Numbered from the stretch's first letter, positions 26,090 to 35,665 are shown. The stretch: 64,000 bases of DNA from RGEC01 sp964626685 (GCA_964626685.1 CAZVJY010000001.1:1-64000); one strand, 5' to 3'. Numbers and translations are program-made. Notes: generated from the letters alone by a model not told the origin.

Positions 26090-26815
26090 TTAGTCTTCGC
26101 TTCTGCTCAGGGCATATACAACCAGACCAAATCCGATTTTGTTAACGGCATCACCAATGTTGTAGATGATGTCCATGTTCAGGTTCCAGTTCTTGCAGAA
26201 CTCATACCACTGACCATCGGCAGTACCTACCAGGTAACCCAAGGGATAAATACCCCATCCGATAACAACAAATTTCAACAAAGAATCAATGGCTTTCTGC
26301 ACAGCAGGGCTGCTGGCTTTGGACAGCTGGGCAACTTCGCCTTTCCATACCATCCAAACAATCCAGAAATAAGCCAGACCTGAAACCAGACCCCAGAAGG
26401 CAGCCTGATTGCGGGCAACTGCTTCACCCCAGTAGCCAGTAACCAGCATGATTACAGAGGCGAGGATGAGTTTCCACAACAGACCTACTTTGGCACCCGC
26501 CTTTTTAGTAATGAGGTAGAATTCTACGCACATCAAAGGCACAGTCAGCAACCAGTCCACATAGCGAAAGAATACGGGAGATTCTCCACCGGTTTCGAGG
26601 TTGTAGCCACGCATGTAGTAGTAGTGCACAGCTGCAATGAAGGTAATAATACCGGAAACAAGAACAGAAGTTCTCCAGTCTTTTGAGGTGTTACCCAATT
26701 CAAAGAAGAAGAACACAGAAGCGGCCATCATGGCCATGGTGCCGATGAAAAACGTAAATGCTACGTAGTTGTCGGCTGCGATGACGTTAGACGTCAATAG
26801 GTTGAAATGTTCCAT
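26090..26815 (-). CDS. Proteorhodopsin-type light-driven proton pump
   Basis: Seven-helix retinal protein, 241 aa from the ATG at 26815. Helix C reads RYVDWLLTVPLMCVEF: D87 (acceptor), T91 and E98 (donor) give the DTE set of outward proton pumps. M95 is at the spectral tuning position, where methionine or leucine goes with green absorption. The retinal lysine is K226 in DAVNKIGFG, and a histidine in AAVHYYYMRG matches the acceptor-pairing histidine of proteorhodopsins. It is followed by the CrtY-Blh gene that supplies retinal. No clear -7 box was found; TATCTTTT about 26857..26864 (minus strand) is a candidate. Confidence 0.96.
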   Translation of the reverse strand: MEHFNLLTSNVIAADNYVAFTFFIGTMAMMAASVFFFFELGNTSKDWRTSVLVSGIITFIAAVHYYYMRGYNLETGGESPVFFRYVDWLLTVPLMCVEFYLITKKAGAKVGLLWKLILASVIMLVTGYWGEAVARNQAAFWGLVSGLAYFWIVWMVWKGEVAQLSKASSPAVQKAIDSLLKFVVIGWGIYPLGYLVGTADGQWYEFCKNWNLNMDIIYNIGDAVNKIGFGLVVYALSRSED

Positions 26816-27340
26816 ACGTGTATGTATTTTAATGATGTACACAAATGAACATAGAAAAGATAATTGTGTTTGCCTTGTGCAGATTTTTTTTGTATATTAC
26901 GAACCATCTTCCACAATTATCAACACAAAAAAGAGCACAATAAATTCAGATAATCGAATCCGATAAGAGCATTATAATTGACTTTCAATGACTTTTACCT
27001 CGGAAATAAAACCCAAAACAGGGCGGATGATTGTTTTTCAAAATGTGGATAACTATACTTGACAAAAAGTCGAATTTATCATGTTCATGCATCAGAAAGT
27101 AGTGATAATGATATTTTTGAATTTCAGTAAAAAACAAAGAAAATGGCGATGTAAAAACCACCATTGCAATCACACAGGCACCTATTTTACTAAAAAAATT
27201 GATATGCTTTTAACAACACACACGACATAAAGCAATGAAAAGACCCTGTGCTACACATTCTGAAACTTGGCTCCAAGACGCTATCAGCACCGGTTAAAAC
27301 TAAAAACAAGGTTACGCGGATTAAAATATAAATTCGCAGC
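26816..27340. other. AT-rich intergenic stretch
   Basis: The 525 bases between the divergent rhodopsin and STAND genes hold no convincing gene; open frames are short and AT-driven. Apart from candidate promoter boxes at both ends I see no repeat, tRNA or strong hairpin. Confidence 0.6.
27329..27336 (+). promoter_or_regulatory. -7-like box TAAATTCG
   Basis: One mismatch to TAnnTTTG, 4 nt before the ATG at 27341, the same close spacing as in kdsA and others. Confidence 0.4.
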
Positions 27341-30300
27341 ATGGGGTTTAGCTGCCAAAATCAAGAGTGCTCAATGGCCATCGCAAAGGCCGTGTTCCCT
27401 TCGGAGATAAAAAATTGTCCTGTTTGCAGTCTGCCATTGTTCGATCCTACAGCCTTGAATGATGAAGAAATTCAATTAATACGGGAATTGCCCTATGTCA
27501 TTGCCTACCCCCTGAGACAAGCCCTGCAGGAAAAGCACGCATGGACAAAAATAAACCTGCTGAAGGATACATTTCTTAATTATCTGAAATACACTGGCCT
27601 GATCACGGCTTCTGAATTTTTTAACAGCCAGTTTAAGGACAGAAATATGGTTGCTCTTTTTCACAAAACCATTGCAGAGCCCTCCTTTGGCTCTTGGAAT
27701 GAGTTTATCAGAGAAACCATCAAGTACCTAAAAGAAGAACAACACACCTTTTTCGACACAGGAATTTTCAACCACTACGAACGGGTTGAAACCGGCAAAA
27801 GAAGAAAATTATTCAATGGAGAAATTGAATACTCTGATATCAACGGCGATATTCAATTGAAGAGACAGGAGGCCACCGGCATTGGAATGCTCATCAACTT
27901 CCGCAACAGATACCTGGGCCATGGGCTAACACTGAATGAAATTACATCTCAAAAAATCTGGCAAGAATACTATCCAATCTTTAAATACCTGCTAACAGAC
28001 TTAATCCAATCAAAACCCTTTCCAATGTTCAAACATGAGCACGGAGAAACATACCTGCTAAAGTCAGCTGAAATTCACATTGTGGAGAAAGGACAGCAAC
28101 AATCCGCAAGGGTATGGATTGAAAACCAAAATAATGAACAGTTTGATATTCTGCCTTTTTATATCGTCCCAGGCGAAGTGTCTGTTTCTAAAGAAGACAA
28201 GGAACAAATATTCATTTACGAATCCCACACCGGTAAAACCATCAAATTTTTCAGCCCGGAAGGCACCGAAAAACAGACCTCAGGCAAGGTGCTGGAAAGG
28301 CTTAACCTGCTACTCAGGGAAAAACGGAATGAAACAAGCTATTCTTCCGGAGAATTTGACAGGAACACCTTTATCAATCGTATTGCAGCCGAAAACAAGC
28401 TGGTTATTGAAACCCTCATCAATGAAAAGAAAGTACTTCCGGAGGTTTACGTAAATCGCAAAGACCTGGAGGCAAAACTCCATGAATGGATTGGTGCCCA
28501 AGCAAGCATCTTTTTTATAGCGGCAGAGGCTGGTAGCGGAAAAACCAATCTGCTTGCTGAAATCCAACGGCAATACAACAAACTTGACCTGCCCTGCCTG
28601 CTAATCAGGGCTGGCAGAATGGAAAAACAAACACTGACCGAGCAAATAGCCTTTGTTTTAAACATCAACCCAACGACCGGACTGGAAGAATATCAGGCTA
28701 TAGCCGGCAGCCAGGACAAACCCACTGTTGTTTTGATTGATGGACTCAATGAGGCAATTAATGCAGAAGAAGTGTGGGAGGAAATCCTTGCTATAAGCAA
28801 AATTTTTAATGGCGGGACTTTAAAATTTGTAGTCACCAGCCGGGCCAATACAGGGGCCGATATTCATCGTTTTAAATTAAATGAAAGTGACCAGGAATTG
28901 CTGTTTGGCGATAATCCGGAAGGGGAAACCGGCCTTCATGCCTACATCAATTGGTTAACCGCCATGAACATGGTTGAATTGCAAGAAGCCTGGAATATTT
29001 ACACCAAGAAAAACAAAAACAAATTCAACCCACGATTTACCTTTTCGGATATTGCAGATTTTGACCGTTCCATTTACAATCAAATCAACAACCCTCTGGT
29101 ATTGAGGCTTTTCCTTGAAACCTACCATCAAAAAACGCTGCCAAAAAACAGCAACAAATACCTCAACATCTGGCGTGACTGGCTTGAATCCTTTTCTGCA
29201 AAAGAACGTGTATTCATGGAGCTGCTGGTAGAAGCTGTATGGGAAAAAGGAGAAAATGAACTGTTACTGGACGATTTGATCAATTCGGATAGGCTGAAAC
29301 CTTACTTTAACTCAGATGTTCAAAATGATCCATATCCCCGTCTAAAAAATCTGGGATGGCTGAGCCGTTACACCAAAGACTTGCACGGCTATGTTTCATT
29401 CACAGTTGAAGGTGCGTTGCTTTACATGCTGGGCGAGTTCCTTCGAAAACAGAAACCTGCCATAACTCTTAATAGTGCGCTGACCTTACTGAGTAAAGGA
29501 ACAAAACTTAAACGGTTTGCATTGGAAGCCATGCTTTGCGAACAGGCTTTGGATGACAATTTTACCCTAACAACGGAACTCATTGATGCCGGCAACAATC
29601 ATCTGGAAGTTTGCATTAAACCTTCACTGCTTTACTTAAAAACCTTCGGGGTGTCAAAAACCCTGAATAAATTACTGCAGCAAGGAACAGCAAACGACTG
29701 GAAAGTAATGCTTGAAATAGACAGCAACCTCTCAAAATTGCGGCTGCATACCTTGCGGAAAGAATTCCTCACTGAATTAATGAAGCAAAATGAATTCAGG
29801 CATATAGAATCTGTATGGCTCGGGTTAATTGCAATCATCACCTATTTTGACAAAAAACAGGCTGTTCAATACCTAGCCGAAATTCACAAATCACAAGCCC
29901 TTATTGAAAGCGATCACAACCTGTTAAGTTTACTTGGAAAGTGTGTTGCAAAATATGGCAAATACGACCAGGCACTTGTATTTTATCACAAAAGTCTGGA
30001 CATCAAAATGAAACTCCTGGGCGAAAACGACCCCTCGGTATCTGGATTGCTGAATAATATTGCCTTAGCACTTGTAAAAAAAGAAGAACTGGACAAAGCC
30101 TTGGAATTCTATCAGAAAAGCGTTGATTTAAAGTTAAAACGACTTGGAGGAATGCATCCTTCTCTGTCTGCTTCCTACAGCAACATTGGTGCGGTGTGGC
30201 GAAAAAAAGGAGAATATGAGAAAGCCCTTTCCTATTACGAAAAGAGCATTTATATTAAGTTAAAAGTACTTGGCGAAGACAACAATTCATTGGCACCCGT

Positions 30301-30859
30301 ATACAATAATGTGGGTTTTTTATGGGCCGACCAAGGAAAATACGACCTGGCACTTGAATGGTACTCAAAAAGCCTGAAAATTAAAATAAAGAACTTTGGT
30401 ACAGACCATTTTTCACTTGCCTCATCCTACAGAAACATAGGCTCTGCATGGCGAAAAAAAGGAGAGTATGACAAAGCTGTAGAATTTTACGAAAAGAGCC
30501 TTGACCTTAAAAAGAAATTCCTTGGCAACGACCATACAGATGTAGCAGATATCTTGTATTCTCTCGGAGATTGTTATCAGGCAACAAACCAGCATCCAAA
30601 AGCGATTGACCATTTTTCGGAAGCTTTTGAATTGCAAAAAAAGGGAAAACACCTATTGCGTATTGGAGAATGCCATGAATCACTAAAAAATGCAAAAGAA
30701 GCGCTCAAATTTTATATTCTGGCAGCAGAGACATTTAAGAATGATCAGGAATTTACAATCAGTCACAATCTGACGCGAAGTTCAATTGAGAAAGCCATGC
30801 AGCTGTCCAAAGAACTGCAAAGTGAAAATGAATTGCCTGTTTGGATGCTCCAAAATTGA
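27341..30859 (+). CDS. STAND-type NTPase with zinc ribbon, HEPN-like region and TPR repeats
   Basis: A 1172-aa soluble protein. Domains in order: a zinc ribbon (C5, C10, C26, C29); a helical region whose R188-N-R-Y-L-G-H194 fits the RNxxx(x)H signature of HEPN domains; a STAND/NACHT-like NTPase with Walker A AAEAGSGKT (394-402) and Walker B VVLIDGLNEA near 466; a helical winged-helix-type section; and at least five 42-residue kinesin-light-chain-type TPR repeats (about 870-1100). This is the build of signal-sensing NTPases used in bacterial immunity and apoptosis-like switches: TPRs sense, the NTPase oligomerises, the N-terminus acts. The anti-phage or toxin role is inference. Its N-terminal region is shared with the 32268 gene. 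Confidence 0.85.
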   Translation: MGFSCQNQECSMAIAKAVFPSEIKNCPVCSLPLFDPTALNDEEIQLIRELPYVIAYPLRQALQEKHAWTKINLLKDTFLNYLKYTGLITASEFFNSQFKDRNMVALFHKTIAEPSFGSWNEFIRETIKYLKEEQHTFFDTGIFNHYERVETGKRRKLFNGEIEYSDINGDIQLKRQEATGIGMLINFRNRYLGHGLTLNEITSQKIWQEYYPIFKYLLTDLIQSKPFPMFKHEHGETYLLKSAEIHIVEKGQQQSARVWIENQNNEQFDILPFYIVPGEVSVSKEDKEQIFIYESHTGKTIKFFSPEGTEKQTSGKVLERLNLLLREKRNETSYSSGEFDRNTFINRIAAENKLVIETLINEKKVLPEVYVNRKDLEAKLHEWIGAQASIFFIAAEAGSGKTNLLAEIQRQYNKLDLPCLLIRAGRMEKQTLTEQIAFVLNINPTTGLEEYQAIAGSQDKPTVVLIDGLNEAINAEEVWEEILAISKIFNGGTLKFVVTSRANTGADIHRFKLNESDQELLFGDNPEGETGLHAYINWLTAMNMVELQEAWNIYTKKNKNKFNPRFTFSDIADFDRSIYNQINNPLVLRLFLETYHQKTLPKNSNKYLNIWRDWLESFSAKERVFMELLVEAVWEKGENELLLDDLINSDRLKPYFNSDVQNDPYPRLKNLGWLSRYTKDLHGYVSFTVEGALLYMLGEFLRKQKPAITLNSALTLLSKGTKLKRFALEAMLCEQALDDNFTLTTELIDAGNNHLEVCIKPSLLYLKTFGVSKTLNKLLQQGTANDWKVMLEIDSNLSKLRLHTLRKEFLTELMKQNEFRHIESVWLGLIAIITYFDKKQAVQYLAEIHKSQALIESDHNLLSLLGKCVAKYGKYDQALVFYHKSLDIKMKLLGENDPSVSGLLNNIALALVKKEELDKALEFYQKSVDLKLKRLGGMHPSLSASYSNIGAVWRKKGEYEKALSYYEKSIYIKLKVLGEDNNSLAPVYNNVGFLWADQGKYDLALEWYSKSLKIKIKNFGTDHFSLASSYRNIGSAWRKKGEYDKAVEFYEKSLDLKKKFLGNDHTDVADILYSLGDCYQATNQHPKAIDHFSEAFELQKKGKHLLRIGECHESLKNAKEALKFYILAAETFKNDQEFTISHNLTRSSIEKAMQLSKELQSENELPVWMLQN

Positions 30860-30895
30860 TTTTGTTCTCATCGGTGGATTTCAATAACATCTGAA

Positions 30896-30940
30896 TCTTT
30901 CAAAAAATTGCCTTTTCTTTTTATACCACACTTTGAAAGA
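30896..30940. repeat. Inverted repeat downstream of the STAND gene
   Basis: Nine-base arms TCTTTCAAA (30896..30904) and TTTGAAAGA (30932..30940) enclose 27 bases, 37 bp after the STAND stop. This may be a weak terminator or a binding site. Confidence 0.3.
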
Positions 30941-31099
30941 AAAGCATGTACATAATCAAAAGTGATAGATACAAATTGGTTTCTTACTGGCTCTGTCAAT
31001 GTAATTCCAGGTAACCACTTTGTTTAGGGTAATTCAAAACCGATAACTGATTCCTTTTGCAACTTTCAAAGCCATAGATTATCATTGAACGTTTTTAAA

Positions 31100-31936
31100 A
31101 TGAATACGCTTTCCAAAAATTTTTGCCATCCAATTTACTTTCGCATTTGCACGCTTGTAGCCCTCATAACAGTAAACATAAACCTTAATGCACAAATCCT
31201 AAATATTGACAGTGAACTGCAGGATTCCCTGACCAAAACGCGCTATTTGCTCCTTTCAGGATCTTTCAGCCACGACAAGCAAAAGAGAAGTATAAATGAT
31301 GCTGAATGTTACGTGGAGATGCTGCAAAAAGCCAAAAACCGCTATGCAGGTGTTTTTGTAGGGCAGCTAAATACAGTGTTATCCGGCAGGGAGATTGTGC
31401 AGAATGAAGGCTTTTTCCAATTGCGATACCGTGATCTGGATACGCGAAAAACCAGCATGGAAGCGTATCTTCAGTATCAGTGGAATGGCTTATGGGGCAT
31501 GCAGGAGCGCAAACTGGCAGGCATGAATGTGCGGCAGAAGGTGCTTGACAAAAAAAGCGGCGATTTTTACGTGGGGCTAGGCGGATTTTATGAAATGGAA
31601 ACATGGAATTACAAAGGCGTTGAGGACACAAGTAAATACAAGCCGGGCACACCACCGGTTCAGCAAAACAGGCTGCGGGCGAATAGCTATATAAAAGTTG
31701 CCAAGAAGCTATTCCGCAACTGTGATGTAATCGCAGAGTCATTCATACAGGCCAATGCGTTTTCACTGGCCAATAACCCTTCGGTGCGCTGGTTTTTACT
31801 GGGTCGAATCAATTACAACCTGACCGAAAAATTACAGCTATCAGTTAATTATGACCACATATATAACCAAAGCCCGCCGGTTCCGGTAAAAAAACTATAC
31901 GCAGGATATGCGTTTAGATTCAACGTGAAACTATAA
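31100..31936 (+). CDS. DUF481-like outer-membrane beta-barrel
   Basis: A 278-aa protein with an N-terminal export signal ending LNAQ. Alternating strand pattern with conserved bits GSFSHDKQKR, FFQLRYRD, GFYEMETW and a C-terminal YAGYAFRFNVKL typical of barrels. The layout matches the DUF481 salt-stress-associated outer-membrane family. The ATG at 31100 is chosen over a TTG at 31085. It is followed after 4 nt by the yidD-like gene. Confidence 0.75.
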   Translation: MNTLSKNFCHPIYFRICTLVALITVNINLNAQILNIDSELQDSLTKTRYLLLSGSFSHDKQKRSINDAECYVEMLQKAKNRYAGVFVGQLNTVLSGREIVQNEGFFQLRYRDLDTRKTSMEAYLQYQWNGLWGMQERKLAGMNVRQKVLDKKSGDFYVGLGGFYEMETWNYKGVEDTSKYKPGTPPVQQNRLRANSYIKVAKKLFRNCDVIAESFIQANAFSLANNPSVRWFLLGRINYNLTEKLQLSVNYDHIYNQSPPVPVKKLYAGYAFRFNVKL

Positions 31937-31940
31937 CTTT

Positions 31941-32237
31941 ATGAAGCAATTACTTACGCTGACCATTCTGTTTTACCGGTGGGCCATTAAACCATTTTAC
32001 AAACGCACTTGCCTTTTTTGTGTCAGTTGTTCACAGGAAGTCCTCAACGAAGCCAGACAGAATGGCTTCCGAGCAGGAATTAACACGCTGAATACAAGGT
32101 TGAAGTACTGCAGGCCGGGTTTTCTTTGGGGTAAAAATCCAGTAACAGGCAAACAAAGACTTATCTTCCCGGATGGAAAATACCTGGAAGAGAAAGAAAT
32201 ATCATTTGAAATCCTCAACCTCATACAAAACCCATAA
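31941..32237 (+). CDS. yidD: YidD-family membrane-insertion factor
   Basis: A 98-aa protein with the YidD hallmarks: an amphipathic start (LTILFYRWAIKPFY), the cysteine region CLFCVSCSQEVLNEARQNG and the later RLKYCRPGF. YidD helps the YidC insertase at the inner membrane. In most genomes yidD lies with rnpA and yidC; here it follows the barrel gene, which suggests a second copy or an unusual location. The next gene starts 30 nt downstream. Confidence 0.85.
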   Translation: MKQLLTLTILFYRWAIKPFYKRTCLFCVSCSQEVLNEARQNGFRAGINTLNTRLKYCRPGFLWGKNPVTGKQRLIFPDGKYLEEKEISFEILNLIQNP

Positions 32238-32267
32238 TCACCCTTATCATAAAACCATTTATTTAAT

Positions 32268-35200
32268 ATGAAAATTCCTTTTTCATTACCCGGAAGTTTT
32301 GAGAAAACCATACATGAGCTGGCCAGAACCAGAGAAAAAGCAGCCAAACAAAAATACCTGCTGGATCTGGGCGAAAGCCTGGTAATGCACCTATGTTCCT
32401 TTATACTTGGAGAATACAAGGAAAGCAAGCTTGTATCTATAGAACTGGAAAAATCGTTTTTAAAGAATAATAAAAATATTAGCTTCGGCATTTATCTTGG
32501 ATGGCTGAGGGAATCCTCAAAATTTTTATACAAATCCAATACCCCATCCCGCATCCACAGTCTCATTCATGGAAGTAACGAATGGAGCGAAGTATGGAAA
32601 TTCATCAAAGGTTTTGAAGCGCTAAAATCGCAGATTGACAAAGGTGCTTCTGAAGGATTTGAAACCATGGTTCAGGACGCTCTTCGCAACAACCCATCCA
32701 AGGTGAACATTATTCAGTTTTTTGACACTTTTATACAATTGCGGAACCGGGTTGCCCATCCCCATAAAGAAGTGAACGGAATCAACATTAGCTGGCCATT
32801 TTCCGAAGATTATTTCGACACACTGAACCCCCTGCTTGAAGGGGCACTGCAAAGAACCATGCAGGAACTTAATCAGATTTGGGAATACAGAAAATACACC
32901 ATTGAAAGCAATGAGGATGGCATTCTCCTGCTGTTGAACGAAGACTCCGGAGAATTTGAAGAATTTGCGGTAAAAACAGACATCACCGATGGCATAAAAG
33001 TATTTGCCAATGCCGAAAACAATATTCTTATCTCTGACTGGAAAGTTTTACTGAAAGCCGGAGACAAGGCATTGGAAGAAATACGAAAAGAGGAAGAAAC
33101 ACTTCGAAACAAAGCCAGCATTGAAGAACTGAAAGAATCTATCAAAGCTGCATTGGATGACGGCCAAATCAGCCTGGAAGAATTTAACTTTTTTGAATCG
33201 CTGGGTAAAACCAAACTGGGGCTGAACAGGCAAGACCTCAAAAATCTCATTATGGAGGTTGCTTCGTCCATGCAGATTGAAGATCCATTTCCTGAAGTAG
33301 ACAAGCGATTTGTTGCCGCAATTGATGAAGCCATCCGAAACAAAACCTACAACGACTTTATTCTAAAACTTACAGGACAACAGTATGGGGTGGATGCCGA
33401 ACAGTTCGAAAAGGTTTTTGCGGAGAGAGCAGCTGCGCTGGGTGCAGATCCGGAAGACGTGAAAAAAAACAGAATCCTTCAGTTCAGCCATGATGAACTT
33501 AAAACCTTTCAGGGCCTGCTCATGGCATGGCAGTGGCTGGGGAATATTTATTTGTTCAACAAAAACAACACTGAGAGCCAGTATAAAATTACCGGCGACT
33601 CTCATGAATATGGCACAAAAGAATACTGGCACAGGAATGCGTTTCAGGCAGTAGATCAATTTGTGCAATCAAGGCTTGCAAAAATCGCATTAACAGATGA
33701 CACCATATGGGACACAAAGCAAAACAACTGGCAAATAGGGGTAATGACAAGTTATGCATGGTGCTCTGCCTTTCCCAAGGATGCAGTTTCCCTGAGAATT
33801 CTGTCATTGCACTTCAGTCTGTATGCAGACAGATGCGCCGCAATTGGTTTTCTGCCTGACTGGAAAGATTACAAACTGCTGGAAAAGTATGGATTAATGC
33901 TGGATGTGTTTTGCAGACACCTAAAAGATTTTACAGTTGAGTATGAAAATGAGCTAAGGAAATACAACAACCTTTTTCTATGGGATGGCGTGAACAACAA
34001 GCCCCTACATTCCTTTAGTGAGATGATGCGGTCTAATGAATGGTATTTTCAGCATATGTATAACTTTGACCAGATTCAGTTCTATTATTCAGGAAAAGAA
34101 ATAGAATCCAATCCGGCAATACTGCTGGAAGGATTTGACATTGTTTTCAACCTGTTTGGCGGATTGTTTGAAAGAGTAAATCGGGATTATTTAAACCTGT
34201 TAAATGACACAACCGAAATAGAAACCAAAAAAGAAACAGTAGTTAAAAAACTGCAAGGACTTATCGCCACCCTCGCTAATTTTGGATTAACAACAACGGA
34301 GGGAGCTATTGCTACCAGCAACCCCGATGAAGTCATCATTCCGGAGGACAATTCCGAGCACGGCACCCATGGCCTAAAAGGCAACAGCCAACTGGGTTAT
34401 TACGCTATTGAATTTAAAGAAAAAATCAAAGGATATCCGGTCTTGCTTGTCTTCCAGTTCAGGCAAAATTATATATCAGGGAAACTAAACTTCAACACCA
34501 TTATTTCGGTTGCCGGCGATTCGGAAAACACCATTCATGTGCCGGCTGCACATGTATTGGAGAAATTAACAGAACATGCTTTTACAGGTTGTAAAGCGCA
34601 CCAATACAAAGGCAAATTTGTTTTAAACTGCGAAGTAGAGGATATCATTGATTTTGATCCAAACCCCATTGTATTGGTTTTTATGGAAAAATTCACAGCA
34701 TTGCTTGCGGAATATAAACTCGATGTTCTGGGTATCAGCATTCACGACCCTCTTTTTGAGAAAGAAAAAGAGCAAATCAATGAAAAGCTGAATGCACTGC
34801 AAGTAAATATAGCTCCTCATTTTTCAAACCAGATATATCAGGAAAGAAACATCATGAAGGGTAAACGTTACATTGATTACGTTTACTCAAATAAAAAAGT
34901 AACACATTACCTGGGATGGGGCAATGAGCTTACACAAAATGGCCTTAAGGACATATTGATTTTCCACGTAAAAGACACCATTAAGGGAGCTCATTTGGTG
35001 CAGCTGATGCAGGATTTTGCAAAAGACCGACCGGAATGGGAATATCGTGAAACCGATAGCGCAGAAAGAGAAGAGGCAATATGGCTGGGTGAATGTATGC
35101 GTGAACAGGAATTGACGGCATCCTCGGAATACAATCGCAATTATGCTGCCAGGCATGCCGTTATTGATAACCCTAAAAACTACTGGTGTGCCAAAGTGAA

Positions 35201-35615
35201 AGACAACAAACAGTGGTTTCAGGTAAAACTGCGTGAAATTGCTGAAATAACTGCCATCAAGCTGCAGGGATCTCCAAATCAAAACGCATTCATTCAGCAA
35301 TTTGACCTGATGCATTCCATCAATGGAAAAGAATGGAAAACCCTCCACGCCATAAGTGGATTAGACCCCTCAAATACCGAAAAGGAAATTGTTCTTGAAA
35401 AGCCGGTTAAAGCCGTTTTCATAAGAATTATACCGACAGTGTTCAGTGGCTATCCAGCCTTAAGAATAGATGTAAAAAAGCGTAACCTCACAGCTGGAGC
35501 TGCCGAATTGTGCTATCGATGCCAGAGGAACGCAGTCGAAGACAATTCTATGCCCAACATTGAAAAGCAAATTGAGGTGTTTTTGCCATTGTTCAGAAAC
35601 CATATTGGCTTTTAA
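32268..35615 (+). CDS. Giant cytosolic protein: HEPN-like N-terminus and C-terminal F5/8C domain
   Basis: A 1115-aa protein without signal peptide. The N-terminal 220 residues share a pattern with the STAND gene: SFGIYLGWLRESSKFL matches SFGSWNEFIRETIKYL, and R159-N-R-V-A-H164 matches R188-N-R-Y-L-G-H194, the HEPN-type RNxxx(x)H motif. A short EF-hand/TerB-like stretch (ALDDGQISLEEFNFF) lies near residue 300. The middle 600 residues are unknown. The C-terminus (about 944-1072) is an F5/8 type C (discoidin) domain: ELTASSEYNRNYAARHA, NYWCA, WFQVKL, YPALRIDV; such domains bind carbohydrate or lipid and usually work outside the cell. Function unknown; an immune or conflict role is inference. Confidence 0.8.
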   Translation: MKIPFSLPGSFEKTIHELARTREKAAKQKYLLDLGESLVMHLCSFILGEYKESKLVSIELEKSFLKNNKNISFGIYLGWLRESSKFLYKSNTPSRIHSLIHGSNEWSEVWKFIKGFEALKSQIDKGASEGFETMVQDALRNNPSKVNIIQFFDTFIQLRNRVAHPHKEVNGINISWPFSEDYFDTLNPLLEGALQRTMQELNQIWEYRKYTIESNEDGILLLLNEDSGEFEEFAVKTDITDGIKVFANAENNILISDWKVLLKAGDKALEEIRKEEETLRNKASIEELKESIKAALDDGQISLEEFNFFESLGKTKLGLNRQDLKNLIMEVASSMQIEDPFPEVDKRFVAAIDEAIRNKTYNDFILKLTGQQYGVDAEQFEKVFAERAAALGADPEDVKKNRILQFSHDELKTFQGLLMAWQWLGNIYLFNKNNTESQYKITGDSHEYGTKEYWHRNAFQAVDQFVQSRLAKIALTDDTIWDTKQNNWQIGVMTSYAWCSAFPKDAVSLRILSLHFSLYADRCAAIGFLPDWKDYKLLEKYGLMLDVFCRHLKDFTVEYENELRKYNNLFLWDGVNNKPLHSFSEMMRSNEWYFQHMYNFDQIQFYYSGKEIESNPAILLEGFDIVFNLFGGLFERVNRDYLNLLNDTTEIETKKETVVKKLQGLIATLANFGLTTTEGAIATSNPDEVIIPEDNSEHGTHGLKGNSQLGYYAIEFKEKIKGYPVLLVFQFRQNYISGKLNFNTIISVAGDSENTIHVPAAHVLEKLTEHAFTGCKAHQYKGKFVLNCEVEDIIDFDPNPIVLVFMEKFTALLAEYKLDVLGISIHDPLFEKEKEQINEKLNALQVNIAPHFSNQIYQERNIMKGKRYIDYVYSNKKVTHYLGWGNELTQNGLKDILIFHVKDTIKGAHLVQLMQDFAKDRPEWEYRETDSAEREEAIWLGECMREQELTASSEYNRNYAARHAVIDNPKNYWCAKVKDNKQWFQVKLREIAEITAIKLQGSPNQNAFIQQFDLMHSINGKEWKTLHAISGLDPSNTEKEIVLEKPVKAVFIRIIPTVFSGYPALRIDVKKRNLTAGAAELCYRCQRNAVEDNSMPNIEKQIEVFLPLFRNHIGF

Positions 35616-35632
35616 TCCCACTTAAGGATTCC

Positions 35633-35665
35633 ATAAAGGGCTGAACAACCCTTTATCTTTTTTTC
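35633..35665 (+). terminator. Intrinsic terminator
   Basis: ATAAAGGG-CTGAACAA-CCCTTTAT followed by C and a run of seven T. It ends the plus-strand transcript of the F5/8C gene and reaches into the 3' end of the convergent gene. Confidence 0.85.

Noticed and set aside
26090..26815. Rhodopsin as sodium (NQ-type) or chloride pump, or with a carotenoid antenna
   Set aside because: Helix C has D-T-E, the proton-pump set. An antenna site could not be judged by eye, and no ketolase or hydroxylase gene is in the window.
30192..30470. A7 tracts in the STAND TPR region as phase-variation sites
   Set aside because: Runs of seven A are short and common in this AT-rich gene; without strain comparison there is no support.
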